Shown piece after piece: positions 45,501 through 55,200 of a stretch of 64,000 nt of DNA. This DNA is from Micropterix aruncella (lineage: Eukaryota; Arthropoda; Insecta; Lepidoptera; Micropterigidae), in NCBI GenBank assembly GCA_944548615.1, contig OX155965.1:16241221-16305220 (forward strand), read 5' to 3'. The notes beneath the pieces were generated by a model. It was given only the letters and a program-made list of their open reading frames with translations, ran no database searches and was not told where the DNA came from. A program made the translations under genes and the position numbers. Position 1 is the first letter of the stretch. Each line of letters opens with the position of its first letter.

Positions 45501-45877
45501 CTGTAAATGCTAATATTAGCGTTTTGCTTGTTGCTCGATTTTAAAACGCCACAAACATCATATTATAACAACAATTATCCTCGCAGGTAAAAGGCTATCA
45601 AGTCGCACCTGCTGAGCTGGAAGGCATTTTGAGGGAACATCCTGCTCTCTCGGACGCAGCGGTGATCGGAGTCCCGGATGACAAGACGGGAGAAACACCG
45701 ATGGCGTTTGTCACTCTCAGCAACGACAGCAAAGTGACCGAGGCGGAAATCAAGGCATACCTCGCAGAGAAAGTTGCTCCTTTCAAAAAGCTCGGCGCCG
45801 TGCGGTTTATCGATGCGATACCTAAGAACGCAGCGGGCAAGATTTTAAGGAGAGAATTGAAAAGGTTATATTTATAA
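30294..45877 (+). CDS. acyl-CoA synthetase, 4-coumarate-CoA ligase/luciferase-like (ANL superfamily)
   Basis: Eight exons (30294-30536, 34215-34425, 35649-36011, 38553-38738, 40844-40965, 41686-41853, 44521-44691, 45587-45877) join in phase to 1755 bp, or 584 aa with no lesion. ANL enzymes activate a carboxylic acid with ATP to an acyl-adenylate, then form the CoA thioester. Motifs present are [11 protein letters not shown] (235-245, phosphate loop), FFHIYGF (285-291), QGYGLTE (382-388), GWLKTGDL (461-468), DRLKELIK (481-488, hinge) and [13 protein letters not shown] with Lys573, the adenylation lysine. The first ~45 residues are basic, rich in Ser/Arg/Asn and poor in acid, so a mitochondrial presequence is possible. 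The C-terminus RLYL is not a peroxisomal SKL signal, unlike firefly luciferases. HIYG rather than HHGF fits the 4CL-like insect group. The substrate cannot be told from sequence. Confidence 0.9.
30576..31656 (+). mobile_element. non-autonomous Helitron
   Basis: Starts TCTATACTAATATTATAAAG after an A, ends GGGTCAGCTAG before a T. This is the TC...CTAG structure of Helitrons, which insert between A and T; the start is the one common in Lepidoptera. It has no Rep/helicase gene. A ~70-bp block (TCTCTGGATCTACTGAACCG and on) occurs at 30626-30690 and again at 30983-31052, so about 357 bp are duplicated internally. TAATGTAATATAATG flanks the element on both sides (30556-30570, 31657-31671). Confidence 0.65.
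31672..33187 (+). other. intronic filler
   Basis: AT-rich, no gene. Repeats of AATATAATGGTAGTAAA-type words at 31878-31955; C-rich tract at 32622-32639. Confidence 0.5.
33188..33934 (+). mobile_element. retroposon family A, copy 3
   Basis: Same start (GCTGTCAAATACAACGGGCG) and end (GGCCCATTAGCTCC) as the other copies. It is flanked by the 19-bp direct repeat ACAACAATTGTCARTTAGA with one mismatch (33169-33187 and 33935-33953). It contains a local GATATCTCCG repeat and the perfect hairpin at 33482-33531, making it about 100 bp longer than copy 1. Confidence 0.65.
33482..33531. repeat. perfect 22-bp-arm hairpin
   Basis: CTGTAACCAGTCAGGAGGCAGG, a 6-base loop, then the exact reverse complement. 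CTGACTGGTTACAG also occurs singly in copy 4 (47449-47463), so the hairpin arose by inverted duplication of family-A sequence. Confidence 0.75.
34215..34425 (+). CDS. synthetase exon 2
   Basis: Phase 0 in, phase 1 out. Encodes [15 protein letters not shown], then [16 protein letters not shown] and SVNPIYTA, the conserved core strands of the N-domain. Confidence 0.85.
34426..35648 (+). other. synthetase intron 2
   Basis: 1.2 kb. C- and G-rich tracts at 34470-34500, 34712-34740 and 34800-34820; nothing else recognised. Confidence 0.55.
35649..36011 (+). CDS. synthetase exon 3 (ATP phosphate-binding loop)
   Basis: 121 codons, phase 1 in and out. Carries the diagnostic [18 protein letters not shown]. 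Confidence 0.9.
36086..36200 (+). mobile_element. hAT-like terminal sequence
   Basis: GTGATTTCCAAAGTGGTCCA resembles the CAGTGTTTCCCAAAGTGG termini of hAT transposons, followed by a GGTGGACCCCCAGGGGTCCA palindrome and a two-copy GAGGGTTCACAAAAAA repeat. No transposase. Confidence 0.4.
37010..37585 (-). mobile_element. TTAA MITE, copy 1, with internal insertion
   Basis: TTAACCCTTTGAGGACCATG at the left, and TATGGTCCTCAAAGG at the right with a degraded end. About 37310-37580 is the inverted counterpart of copy 2 (42008-42502). 37030-37310 is foreign, including a reverse-transcriptase scrap. Confidence 0.55.
37235..37309 (+). pseudogene. reverse transcriptase motif scrap
   Basis: [20 protein letters not shown] matches the catalytic motif A of non-LTR reverse transcriptases (DLSKAFDxxxH...LL.KL). 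The first half is also tandemly duplicated (GTTCTGCGATCTAAGC at 37190-37205). Confidence 0.55.
37850..38512 (-). mobile_element. RLE-type non-LTR retrotransposon, copy a (antisense in intron 3)
   Basis: 3' end on minus is GCAGCTCCGTTTGTATTTTA plus a TTTA-type tail; 5'-truncated at 38512. It carries the end of a restriction-like endonuclease frame ([39 protein letters not shown] at 38265-38480), with an inserted TTTGTAATTTGTAC-type repeat breaking the frame at about 38255-38310. Confidence 0.65.
38553..38738 (+). CDS. synthetase exon 4
   Basis: Phase 1 in, phase 1 out. Encodes [20 protein letters not shown] and the hinge-side strands up to HLVPPI. FFHIYG lines the acyl pocket in relatives. 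Confidence 0.9.
38786..38909 (+). repeat. 15-bp minisatellite, about 7-8 units
   Basis: Unit GTTTGTCACAACTCA, with variants (GTTTGTCACAGCTTA and shortened GTTTGTCAATGCA). It lies 48 bp after exon 4 in intron 4. Units are contiguous with no spacers, so it is not a CRISPR array. Confidence 0.85.
38925..40003 (-). mobile_element. RLE-type non-LTR retrotransposon, copy b (antisense in intron 4)
   Basis: Longest 5' extent of the copies. Frames at 39538-39807 give [20 protein letters not shown] and the zinc knuckle [10 protein letters not shown]...C, then [14 protein letters not shown]. 39797-40003 gives a further upstream piece ([13 protein letters not shown]). Internally deleted and frameshifted. 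G-rich tract at 39003-39016. Confidence 0.6.
40027..40812 (-). mobile_element. Helitron, inverted copy
   Basis: On the minus strand it starts TCTATACTAATATTATAAAG (40812) and ends GCCGTGGGTAACAGCTAG (40027). It has the same start as the intron-1 Helitron but a different interior, and lies in opposite orientation within the same gene. Confidence 0.65.
40844..40965 (+). CDS. synthetase exon 5
   Basis: Phase 1 in, phase 0 out. Encodes [20 protein letters not shown] and [21 protein letters not shown] is the conserved A4-like strand-turn. Confidence 0.9.
40966..41685 (+). other. synthetase intron 5
   Basis: 720 bp; contains the RNase H scrap (41405-41605). Confidence 0.6.
41405..41605 (+). pseudogene. 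RNase H fragment of a non-LTR retrotransposon, internally deleted
   Basis: [18 protein letters not shown] is the SDSxAA motif of retrotransposon RNase H. It runs straight into [15 protein letters not shown], which in the longer relic at 60300-61240 lies ~200 bp after the zinc-knuckle frame ([14 protein letters not shown]). The middle of the element has been lost. Confidence 0.6.
41686..41853 (+). CDS. synthetase exon 6 (QGYGLTE)
   Basis: 56 codons, phase 0 both ends. Contains [15 protein letters not shown], the adenine/AMP-binding motif. Confidence 0.9.
42008..42502 (+). mobile_element. TTAA MITE, copy 2
   Basis: TTAA at both ends (42008-42011, 42499-42502), with terminal repeats CCCTTTGAGGACCAT and ATGGTCCTTAAAGGG. 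TTAA targets and CCC-type ends fit piggyBac-like or Kolobok-like MITEs. Inverted relative to copy 1 in intron 3. Confidence 0.7.
42990..43632. mobile_element. MITE-like repeat rich in GCAAGATCT palindromes
   Basis: Ends AATGCAATCTTGCAGCAAAA and CCAAGATTGCATTTCCT are inverted copies. Many GCAAGATC/GATCTTGC words lie just inside each end (43015-43080, 43540-43620). Confidence 0.45.
44521..44691 (+). CDS. synthetase exon 7
   Basis: 57 codons. Contains [29 protein letters not shown] and TDRLKELIK; the Asp of TGD contacts the ribose in relatives. Confidence 0.9.
44692..45586 (+). other. synthetase intron 7
   Basis: 895 bp, AT-rich; no element recognised. Confidence 0.55.
45587..45877 (+). CDS. 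synthetase exon 8 (C-domain)
   Basis: [12 protein letters not shown] opens the C-terminal domain. [13 protein letters not shown] carries the adenylation Lys. TAA at 45875-45877. Confidence 0.9.
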   Translation, partial: VKGYQVAPAELEGILREHPALSDAAVIGVPDDKTGETPMAFVTLSNDSKVTEAEIKAYLAEKVAPFKKLGAVRFIDAIPKNAAGKILRRELKRLYL

Positions 45878-47227
45878 GAGGATATTTATTTTTGTATTTA
45901 AGATGGAGTGTATATTTTTATAAGGCGGGGTAGGGTTATGGAAATTTTTTTTTGAACGTGTGTGGATTTTTTTATATTACATTTTATACAAGAGTTTGGA
46001 TGTTCACAACTGTAGATTGAGCGAGCAGGCTAGACCATGATAGGGAAAGAGCATCTATCGCTTCTCTACTCGCTTCCAGCGCTGGTACTCGTAAACGTTC
46101 AGGTCGAGCGTGGCTAAGAAATATTAGTGTACATTATATATAATAACGAGTGGTATTACCCGGCGTTGCCCGTGTTATATCTTTTCTCAAATACCAATGT
46201 ATACCAATTTTCATGGCGATCGGTTGAGCAGTATAGAAGTTGGTGTGCTGCAGCGCCGTCTATTTGAAAGTTGCAACAAAGCGGATGTATATAAAAACCT
46301 TAACCATGAAAAAATACATATATATGCCAACTTTCATGGTGATCGGTCAAACGGTTTCGGAGTCTATTAAACTCGGACAGACGGGCATACAGATAGGTAT
46401 ACCAACATCCATTTTTATATTATATTATTTTGGCCTGTTTTTAAAATTTAAACTTTGAATGCCTATATCTCGCTTATTTATAGCGACCGACACAATTTTC
46501 TTCCAGATTTAGCATTAAAATGAAAAAAATTGGAGAGAGGTTCCTATGCTGCAGTTATTCCACTTTTATAACTATGTGATAATACTTACATGTATATATT
46601 TTAATTAAAGAGTTTTGAACAATGAAGCACAAATAATTAAAAAGCAGGAATAATTTCACTGTATTACCTTCACAATATTTTGAATTTAGAATAACGCTTG
46701 GCCGACTATGACGTTTGTAGGTTTAACATAGCAGCGCCATCTATGGATTACTCAATAGATAACGCCATCTGTTAAAATCGTTTGGAACTAACAGATAATT
46801 GCGAATGTCAAATAATAGACATTGCAATAAAATAATATCGCGACTATAAATTAAGACGTAAGCTATCCTATCTTTCAAGTTGGATCAAACTGCACATTGT
46901 GTGCAAATTTGATTCAAATCGGTTAAGTAGTTTAGGAGTCCATCGCGGACAAACAACGTGACACGTAATTTATATATATATTAAGATGGTAGAGGTACGA
47001 GAATATTTAGGTACAGATAGCTAACATGAACAATATGCACGAATGGTAGGAATAGCTAACTTAAGCGAGGGTTCCATACTTTATTTGGAAAGTGGTTCTT
47101 GTTATAAAACATTTTCACACAAATTGACTAGGAAAGAACGGTCACACAGACAATATTAATTTTTGTACGGAACCCAATAAATAGCTAACTAAAATCAACA
47201 TCATAATGGATTATGTAACCAGTGGAG
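45878..47227. other. intergenic region, synthetase 3' side
   Basis: No canonical AATAAA close to the stop codon was found. From 46140 the sequence is repeat (next entry). Confidence 0.45.
46140..46985 (+). mobile_element. RTE-like LINE/SINE 3' region
   Basis: Two TTTCATGG(C/T)GATCGGT blocks are followed by GATTCAAATCGGTTAAGTAG, GGAGTCCATCGCGGACAAAC and ACGTGACACGTAATTTATAT. Such wording is common at the 3' ends of RTE-type repeats in Lepidoptera. No frame survives. Confidence 0.4.
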
Positions 47228-47876
47228 CTGTCAACTACAACTGGCAAACCTGTCACCTCAGGAAGTTTTAACGATATTAGATCGTTCTGTCTCCCTTGAG
47301 GTGAGAGTAGAAGACTTGGGGCGAAAACAGTCCACAGTCTAGTTACACCACTCGCCCCTAAGAAGCCAATGCCTTACTGCGAGATAACAAGGTTAATAAC
47401 CCAGCGGGCTGACACTTGCGCCCTTACTTCCAGTTGCAACCAGATTCTCCTGACTGGTTACAGGTTCGAGGTCGCTTGCGCTGTCCTCTGTCCTGTCTAC
47501 CGAATCTATCGCGGACCACGGCATCCTTTGCCCGGCTGTTCATCCGGTATCGGGTAGCCGATTGGCCGTTTCAAGAGCAGTTGCCGTAAGGTTAATGACT
47601 ACCCCCGCTCTAAACAAAACAGTTTCCAGACTCCTCTGATCAGTCGGAATGCATAATCGATTGGCTGACGCCGCACGGTGGACAAACCGTCCAGGAGCGC
47701 CCAAAGGTTGATTCCTAGGGAAAACTGGCCTGCAAGCCGGAGTCCTACCCGGGCTCGCACTTCTGCGTGGAGGCTGCCTGCCGGATGGGTGTTGACCCGT
47801 GAGTTTGGCCGACCCTTATACACAATGGGTCTTAGTGGCCGAACTGCAACAGGGCCCATTAGCTCCAAAACAATAA
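47228..47876 (+). mobile_element. retroposon family A, copy 4
   Basis: Begins GAGCTGTCAACTACAACTGG and ends GGCCCATTAGCTCC. Length fits copy 1. A minus frame (47599-47868) is open only in this copy. GGTTCGAGGTC (47464-47474) resembles a Pol III B box but has no convincing A box partner. No clear target duplication. Confidence 0.6.
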
Positions 47877-47983
47877 AATCATATCAATGGCCTGAGTGCA
47901 GTCTCCCATAAATTATGTGCATTGAATTAAATATTAAACTGATGCATAAATTTGAATATTTCGTAAACCATGTTTCACATTTA

Positions 47984-48021
47984 TGTGTTACCTTCCGTGA
48001 AACATCACAGAAGGTAACACA
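47984..48021. repeat. 12-bp-arm hairpin
   Basis: TGTGTTACCTTC and GAAGGTAACACA around a 14-base loop. Confidence 0.5.
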
Positions 48022-48961
48022 ACATTAGTGATTTTCATGCGACATTAGTGATTTGCGAACTAACAAACATGTTAGCACGGAAAATCACTAAAGTCGCCTA
48101 ATTCGACATCTCTCTGAGACAGCAGAAAGTGCGAGGAGCGAAACAATAAATGTTCTTTCTTTCTCATGGTCTAGCCGGCTTGATCGACCAAGCCGCTCAA
48201 TACTAGCGGAGAAATTTTATCTCAAATTTACCGATAAATGCCAAGAATCAGATCAAATAGTCAAGCGAACAAAAGTTGTAATCCTAAATACCTCACAACA
48301 TAATGCTCTGTCTGTTCAGTATGATTGTGTAGTGATTTGTAACTTAGCATTTTTAAATACTCAATGAAAAGTATTTATACCAATTATAATAATATCATTA
48401 ATATTATCGGGAACCATATTTTTTATTTTTCAAAAAATATTTCGTTACCTACATTATTTTCAAACATACTTAATTTCTAATTTTGTCGTTATCTAGTTTT
48501 ATATCAGTCAGTAACGTTCCAGGGTTCACGGGTGGTAATATAAACGAAACATAATATAATATAATATTTTTATATCACCATATCTTCATGACAATATATT
48601 TAAACTTTAACAATCTGAATAAAAAAAAGTGCAGTAATAAAAACATTCTTTTTATTTCAAATAAAGTCCTAAATGATAACTTATTGTACCATCTAGGTAG
48701 ATTTCCTAAAAATACAACTGTCAACGAACATTGTATACATCAGAGAAGAATCGCAGAAACAAACAAGTTATCTTTTATTAGGTTATATATTATGTATGTA
48801 TATTTCTTCAAAATTCTATATATATAAAATCGCTGTCACATTTTACTACCACAAATAATTCTAAAACACATTTTATACACTAAATAAATGGTAACTATTG
48901 GTCAAAATGCATTAATTATACCCATTGATATTATATAATCTTATTTATAAAAATAAAATGA
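48022..48961. other. intergenic and ABCB10-like 3' UTR
   Basis: AT-rich. The minus-strand 3' UTR of the transporter must lie at the right end; TTTATT (AATAAA on minus) near 48650 is a possible poly(A) signal. No other gene. Confidence 0.45.
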
Positions 48962-49237
48962 TTATTTCCCTAATTCATTAAGGGCCTGATGCCTCATCAG
49001 GTCCTTGAAGTTGGAATCTCGCTGCATTAAGTCTTTGTAGGTACCGATTTCTTCAATCTTGCCGTCTTTCATCAGCGCTACCGAGTCACACCTCTGTATA
49101 GTGCTGAGTCGGTGAGCAATGGTCAATATCGTCCGGTTGCCTCCTTTGGCGACTTGTTCCAGAGCCTCGCCGACGAGTCGCTCCGACTGGGCGTCCAGCG
49201 CCGATGTCGCCTCGTCCAAAATAAGGATCTTTGGATT
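48962..49237 (-). CDS. ABCB10: ABCB10-like last exon (Walker B, H-loop)
   Basis: Acceptor ttttactag. [20 protein letters not shown], then [11 protein letters not shown] and a 40-residue tail ending ALNELGK; TAA stop. 91 codons plus stop, phase 0. Confidence 0.88.
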   Translation of the reverse strand, partial: NPKILILDEATSALDAQSERLVGEALEQVAKGGNRTILTIAHRLSTIQRCDSVALMKDGKIEEIGTYKDLMQRDSNFKDLMRHQALNELGK

Positions 49238-52200
49238 CTAGTAAAATAAATATTAAAAAGGTTGATCCTAGGGCAAATACAGGTGTCTCAAAAGTAACAT
49301 AGCATTTAAAAAGGCATTCTGCTTAAAGGCGAGGGGTAGGAAATCATCCTTCTTATTATAAAACTAATCACGATCAAATCAGTTTTATCAAATAAGGAAG
49401 ATATACGAGAAATAAAGGTGCTAATGACTTTATGGCATCAACCAAGGAAAATTACCCCACGGCACAGTATACCGAGACAACAGTAGACTCTCTCTCGAGC
49501 GACAGGGCATTGCGGGAAGGGGGTGCGAGGAATGTGGGAAGAGGGGTACGTCTCGACGAACGCCTTTGGTTAGCGTTACGCGCAGGTAAAGCCTGGTGAC
49601 ATTCGAACGATTGCATATCCGCGAGGGCCGAGTAGCGGACATCTGGCAGACATATCCGAGCCCTTACGACTCGTGACATATTTGCTTTGATTTCAATTTT
49701 GTTCTAAGAGAAGCTACCGTCTGGTAGAGCAATTACCAGTATTTTCTGATTCAGTTGGTTTCAATTAACAAGTTTTTAAGGTTGTCTTTGTCGTTAAAAC
49801 CCTGCTGAATGGGTAGATTAATAACTAGATTGGTTTGAAGGAATTCAGTTGCCGAGTTGTCTCTCCATAGAACGCAATGTACTTTTAGTGTGTGCTCGTG
49901 CTCCCGCCACAATGATTCTGCGACCAAAGTATGGAAATTTTGTATTCATTACAATTTAAGCAACATAAATCTGACTCCAAGAATCGAGCTATCAAACAAT
50001 GAGTAAAGAAGTTCGAGGCAACAGGTTCAACATTAAATCAACTTTGTTTCAACTGGCCAACAATTTCTAGCGAGCTCTTAAATGTAGAGCATGTATACCA
50101 CTTTTGTGAAGATGGAAGAGGATATGTGCCATAACTGAGGACTACAAAGCCAATATATTGGAACAGACTAGATATTTTTGACCGTTGAATTGCAAAGTCC
50201 CAGGCTTTAACCAGTATTGTTTGGAAGAGCATTGGTAAGAATAATACTCACATTGACAATAGCCCTGGCTATGGCGACTCTTTGCCTCTGTCCCCCGGAT
50301 AGAGCGTTTCCGCGGGAACCCACGCTCTCCTGGATAGAACCACCTCTCGCAATGCGCTTTCCGTCCTGGAAGTCGATTACGTCGCTCAGCTGAGCGGCTT
50401 GTGCAGCTCGCGTCCACGCGGGCTGATAAAAAAAAAATGAAGTCTAATTGCTATTACCTAATTACATCTTCTTCTCCTTAACTGTTCGAAAGCCAGCCTT
50501 CGTGCACAAAAGCCACAACTTTTTGGACAATTTTGTAAATAAATACTGGCAATATTGTTTCTTCATAAATTCCCTCTTGTTAGTCGTGTATATTATATAT
50601 TATTACAATATATATGAAGCCCGGCCGAAACGGTTACGGATCTGTCAAACGACGCAAACTGCCTATAGGCACTGTTAGCGTCCGACGGGTTAATAATAAT
50701 AGGTTTTATTAGCAGTTAACCGTTAGGGTGCCAAAATTGCCAATCGGCCTTTTGCGGTGGTTACCAGATCTGCAAGAAGCTGTTTCGGCTGGCCTCCATA
50801 TATATTATTATATTATATAACTATTCAATAACAAGAAAGTTATTGAATAGTTATATAATATATATTATTAAATTAATTATTCAATAACAAGAAAGAATTC
50901 TTTTAAAAAACGATATTTTTAGTATTTATATACAAAATTGACCAAAAACGGTGCGGCGCCATTTTCGCGAGCGAAGTCTGGCTACCGTGTTATCAAATGA
51001 AAAAGAAATCACAGGAAAATAAACGAAAAAAAATATGCACCTAATATTGTTAAAAAAGAAAAACTCATTAAGAGGCCGTGCCGGCAGTGGCGGCCAAAAG
51101 CTATATGAAGCATAATTTTGCGGCCTGGTTGTGAGAACACGAAAAAATAAATTAATACAATTATGCCAGATTTCAAAAACCCGGTCCTTAAGCTATCATT
51201 TCGCCAAAATAAAATTGGTAAATTATTTCCATATTAATTGTAAATTATCTTTATTCTGTTACTGTTTTCCAAAAAAATAAAAACGAGCGAGATTTGTCTT
51301 CAGTTTTTGAAAAACCTAGAGATGATTCTCGATATTAAAAAATATTATTTACACCAGCGTATGGTCTATTTGCATAGTACCAAGAGAGTTTTTTGAACTT
51401 CAATACAAAAAATATAAGAAAAAAAGTTTGAAATTATGTAATTTCCAGAAATGTTATGGCCAAACATTATTTTTTTTCTATTTATTAACCCGTTGAGTAT
51501 GAGTCAACCAAATCTGGTCGCGAAACAATTATCCGTTGAGTACGAGTCGACCAAATCTGGTCGCGCGTTTTTTTCACTTCTTTGACGTTCTCATATTTAT
51601 TCATAATTATGTAATTGTTTTACAAAATGATATTTCAATATTCTATATTCGAAATTTCAATGCAATCATTGTGCAGTTGTTCTTTTTATGATTGGTGTAG
51701 TAGTTTCGTAGTTATAGTACTTTAAGTCGATGTCGCCGAAAATCCTGCAAAAGAGACAGATGCATCCATGAAAATACTCATTTACTCCAAGGGTTAAAGA
51801 TACTTTTGAGTGATATAAGAAATAACACAGTGATCTTAACCCCTCACGTTGCGAGGTAAAAACTCACCGCGCCCAAAAACATCACTTTTGCGCGCGACAA
51901 ATTCGCGCAAAAAATCGACGCGAGTCAACGGCCTTGAGAAAAACGATCATAACTTATAAACCACTAATCGGATTAAAAAAATATAAATAGAAAAATGATC
52001 GCATTGAAATTTGACATATAAAACATTATAACCTTATCTCGTAAAACAATTAAGATAATAATGAATAAATATTACAAAATTGGCAAACTGAAAAAACTCG
52101 CCTATAAAATCATTTCGATTTTTTTGTAAATACAGTTTTTGTAAATATCAAAAATTGTAAATACAGTTATGTTCTTTATTAAATGCTTTACCAAAACGAT

Positions 52201-55200
52201 ATTTTTTTTTTACTTATTTGCATACAAAAATACGGAAAAAATATTTATTTATTCAGCCAAGAAAAATTGTATGTATTCTCGTAAAAAAAAATTTTTTTAA
52301 TTTTTAATTTGTGACTACTTATGGTATTTTTTTATATGAAATTCTTTCAAAATAACTTTATTACTACATCACTTCTTCTTAGAAATCACACCAGAACTTT
52401 GAGCTTTGTCTGATATTATAGAAAAATCTAATAATAAATACAAACGGAGCTGCCATGGAATTCACCGACCGGAGTCGGGCCCATCATAATACTATTTTTT
52501 TTACACTTCTGGGGGGTGAGCAGTGGATTCCGGACTTACGAACCGGCTGTGGTAGGTTTAGGACAGCTGTCTTGCCACATGTGAGCGTTCACCTTGCCAC
52601 CCATTCACTCCCCCTTCGAAGCCATAGAATTTGAGATGCGCAAATCGCAGTTTTAGATAATTTTTCTAAGAAAGAGTTGATTATTTTTCTGGAAAGGCCA
52701 AGATCTTTAAAGAGGTGAAATAGAGATTTAGCTGGCAGGCCACGAGCGCCAACTTCCACCGCGTGAAGGTGAACAGTGAAGCCGTTCCGGGTTACGGCAT
52801 TTGCAAGATCATGGTATTTATTTAATTTGTACTCGTGGTCTTTTGGGATATTTGATTCCCATGGAACAGTTAATTCTACTATAAGAGCCACCTTCCGAGA
52901 TAGAGAGTAAAGAGTTATATCTGGACGGAGGGCTGTGCATCCGAGACTTTCAGGGAATTTATACTGCTTAGAGACCGAATCAACCTCCAGAATCCAATCT
53001 GTAGCTTTCTCGATTATTGAGAAAGGTTTTGTAGTTAAATGTTTTTTGCCTTTAGAGCCATCCCGCACAAACTGTATTGGGGGTTTGGAGGATACTGTCA
53101 AACCCTTGTTGGCACGAGCCACTGAGAGACTAATTACCTCGCGAATAACAGCGAGAACTTTGTCATGGCGGTAAGTGTACCGTCCTTGATCTAAGGCCAC
53201 CTTGCAGCCAGCTAGAATGTGTCTAGCTGTGCAAGGGGTATTGCTACAGAGGGGACAAGAACTATCCTCGGCAAAGCTCCAACGAGCGAGGTTACTGGGG
53301 TCTGGAAGTGTATGCTGAAAGGCATTCAAATAAAATTTCAAGTTTTGAGAGTTTCCGACTTCCGAACCTAATAATAAACTTTGAATGCCCATAATATAAA
53401 ATTCGTTAGATTTTTTCAATTATATTGTCTTATCATAGACTTATTATATGTCTAATAACTAATTACTATACTCCAAAGAGTCACATTTCATCGAAAAACT
53501 ACGGAAAATCGCACTTTTTTCTCTCATAGTAATTATCAAAACAAGTTTCATTTTCGCGAGCCATATTAGAAAACAACATATAATGTTCAAAATACGCCTA
53601 ATTATGTGATAACTTAGGATGTAAATGAAGCAATACCTATTTTATTAGTAAATTAAAGCGACATTACGTCATGTTTCGCGATATAACGGAATATTTCACA
53701 AACATTACAAAATAAATACGGCCATATTTCGCTCGCCGTTTGGTTTTGCCAATGTGTTTTCTTCGAAAATTCGTGAAAAACAGCAAATGGGCTGTGTAAA
53801 TTGTTTAATCCTAAGGCCTAAACTACTTAAAAATGGAAATTACTTACTTTTATCCGGTATGCACTGCACTTATATACACAAAACAATTCACAACACAACA
53901 CGTCGCGGAATTATACGCCGCGGCGAATGGGCAGTTCGCGACTGTCGTCAGAAATGAGGTCATCGATTTTGTAAGGGATGTAGTAATTCATATTTCTAAC
54001 ATCGCATGCGGCAATCGAGCAATTTCATAGTGTTGCATATTTGGCTATATTATGGCATCATTCGATAGAATATACAATCGCATTTCGAAATTTAAACGAC
54101 ATTTTCGTAAGAGCCGAGCGCTATATCCAAAATCGGATGTTTCGGATTGTAGGCGGCCGCCATACATGTCCCCAAATGGATGTTACGTGCTCAGCGGGTT
54201 AAGGTATTTTATTATTATAATCTAAGTTTTACTTTATAAAAAACTAATAATTTGATAATTTATAATATTATAATTGAAAAGCCAAATCAACATAAATAAA
54301 ATACAAACGGAGCTGCCATGGAATTCACCGTCCGAAAATCGGGCCCATCATATATAATTATTACACTTCTGGGAGGTGAAGGGTGGGTTCCGGACTTACG
54401 ACCGGCGGTGGTAGGTTTAGGACAGCTGTCTTGCCACATGTGAGCGTTCACCTTACCACCCATTCACTCCCCCCTTCGAAGCCATAGAATTTGAGATGCA
54501 GAAATCGCGGTTTTAGATAATTTTTCTAGAAAGGAGGTTATTATTTTCCTGGAGAGACCAAGATCTTTAAAAAGGTGAATTATTATTAGACTTTATTAGA
54601 CGACGCGCGAAGCCGAAATCGTCATAACAGTAAAATGTATCTCACAATATAACAGTAAAATGATATAGCTGTTGCAAAAGAATTATTTAATTATCGCTAG
54701 ATACTGAAATGCTTTCTCACCTCATTCACTGCATCACTGGCCCCATAAAGAATATTTTCCTTGATGGTTCCATTGAATAATATTGGTTCCTGAAAAACAT
54801 TTTTATATTAATATTACTATTGTACGTAGGTATTCAACCGGTATAATATAAAATAATAAAAAAAATAAGTTTCGGCATTTTGAAACCCGATATTTCGGCA
54901 TTGTTCTGATGGGGCGTTTACACTCTCGCGCGAGGCGCGAGGCGAGATGCAAAACCATGTAGTAAACAAACGGAACAGATTCGCCAAAGAGCCAAATATG
55001 CACATTAGAATGATTTTAAAAAATCGAGAGCCAAATCCGTTTTTTAGTGTAGTAAACCTTTATTATAATTTTAGACCTTCATTAAATTACGGTTACACTG
55101 AATAAAACTTAATTTCATAATTAATAAAGATTTTATTTTTTGATAAAAAATAATAGGAAATTAAGGTATCCATAAATTTCATTCATGGCAATGACTGACA

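Larger units (their letters stand above)
51836..54202. mobile_element. TTAA-flanked element carrying a LINE copy
   Basis: TTAACCCCTCACGTTGCGAG (51836) and GCTCAGCGGGTTAA (54202) have short inverted ends at a TTAA target; the family-E copy at 21460 lacks it. Outside the LINE insert it holds only AT-rich sequence and several TTTCGCGA words, with no transposase. Confidence 0.5.
51060..54630 (-). mobile_element. repeat family E, inverted copy in pieces
   Basis: Pieces 51060-51486, 51798-51835, 54203-54295 and about 54596-54630 together match 21460-21965 in order. The first contains AGAGGCCGTGCCGG and AGCTATATGAAGCATAATTT; the last contains GACGCGCGAAGCCGAAATCG. Confidence 0.55.
50423..54720 (-). 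other. 4.3-kb ABCB10-like intron with nested elements
   Basis: Order of nesting as read: family E (outermost, minus orientation) is split by a TTAA MITE (51487-51797), by a second TTAA element (51836-54202) that itself contains an RLE-type LINE copy, and by another LINE 3' end (54296-54580). 50570-51000 is AT-rich with a perfect hairpin. Confidence 0.55.

Noticed and set aside
47464..47474. Possible tRNA-like gene or SINE head (GGTTCGAGGTC)
   Set aside because: No matching A box or cloverleaf; other copies lack the exact B-box match.
47599..47868. 89-codon minus frame in retroposon family A copy 4
   Set aside because: Interrupted in copies 1 and 3, so not a conserved protein.
50142..50417. 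91-codon minus frame starting [14 protein letters not shown]
   Set aside because: It is a shifted frame over the real ABC-signature exon 50422-50252.
53754..54030. Two overlapping plus frames inside the TTAA element
   Set aside because: No motif and opposite to the only coding trace; probably chance frames.
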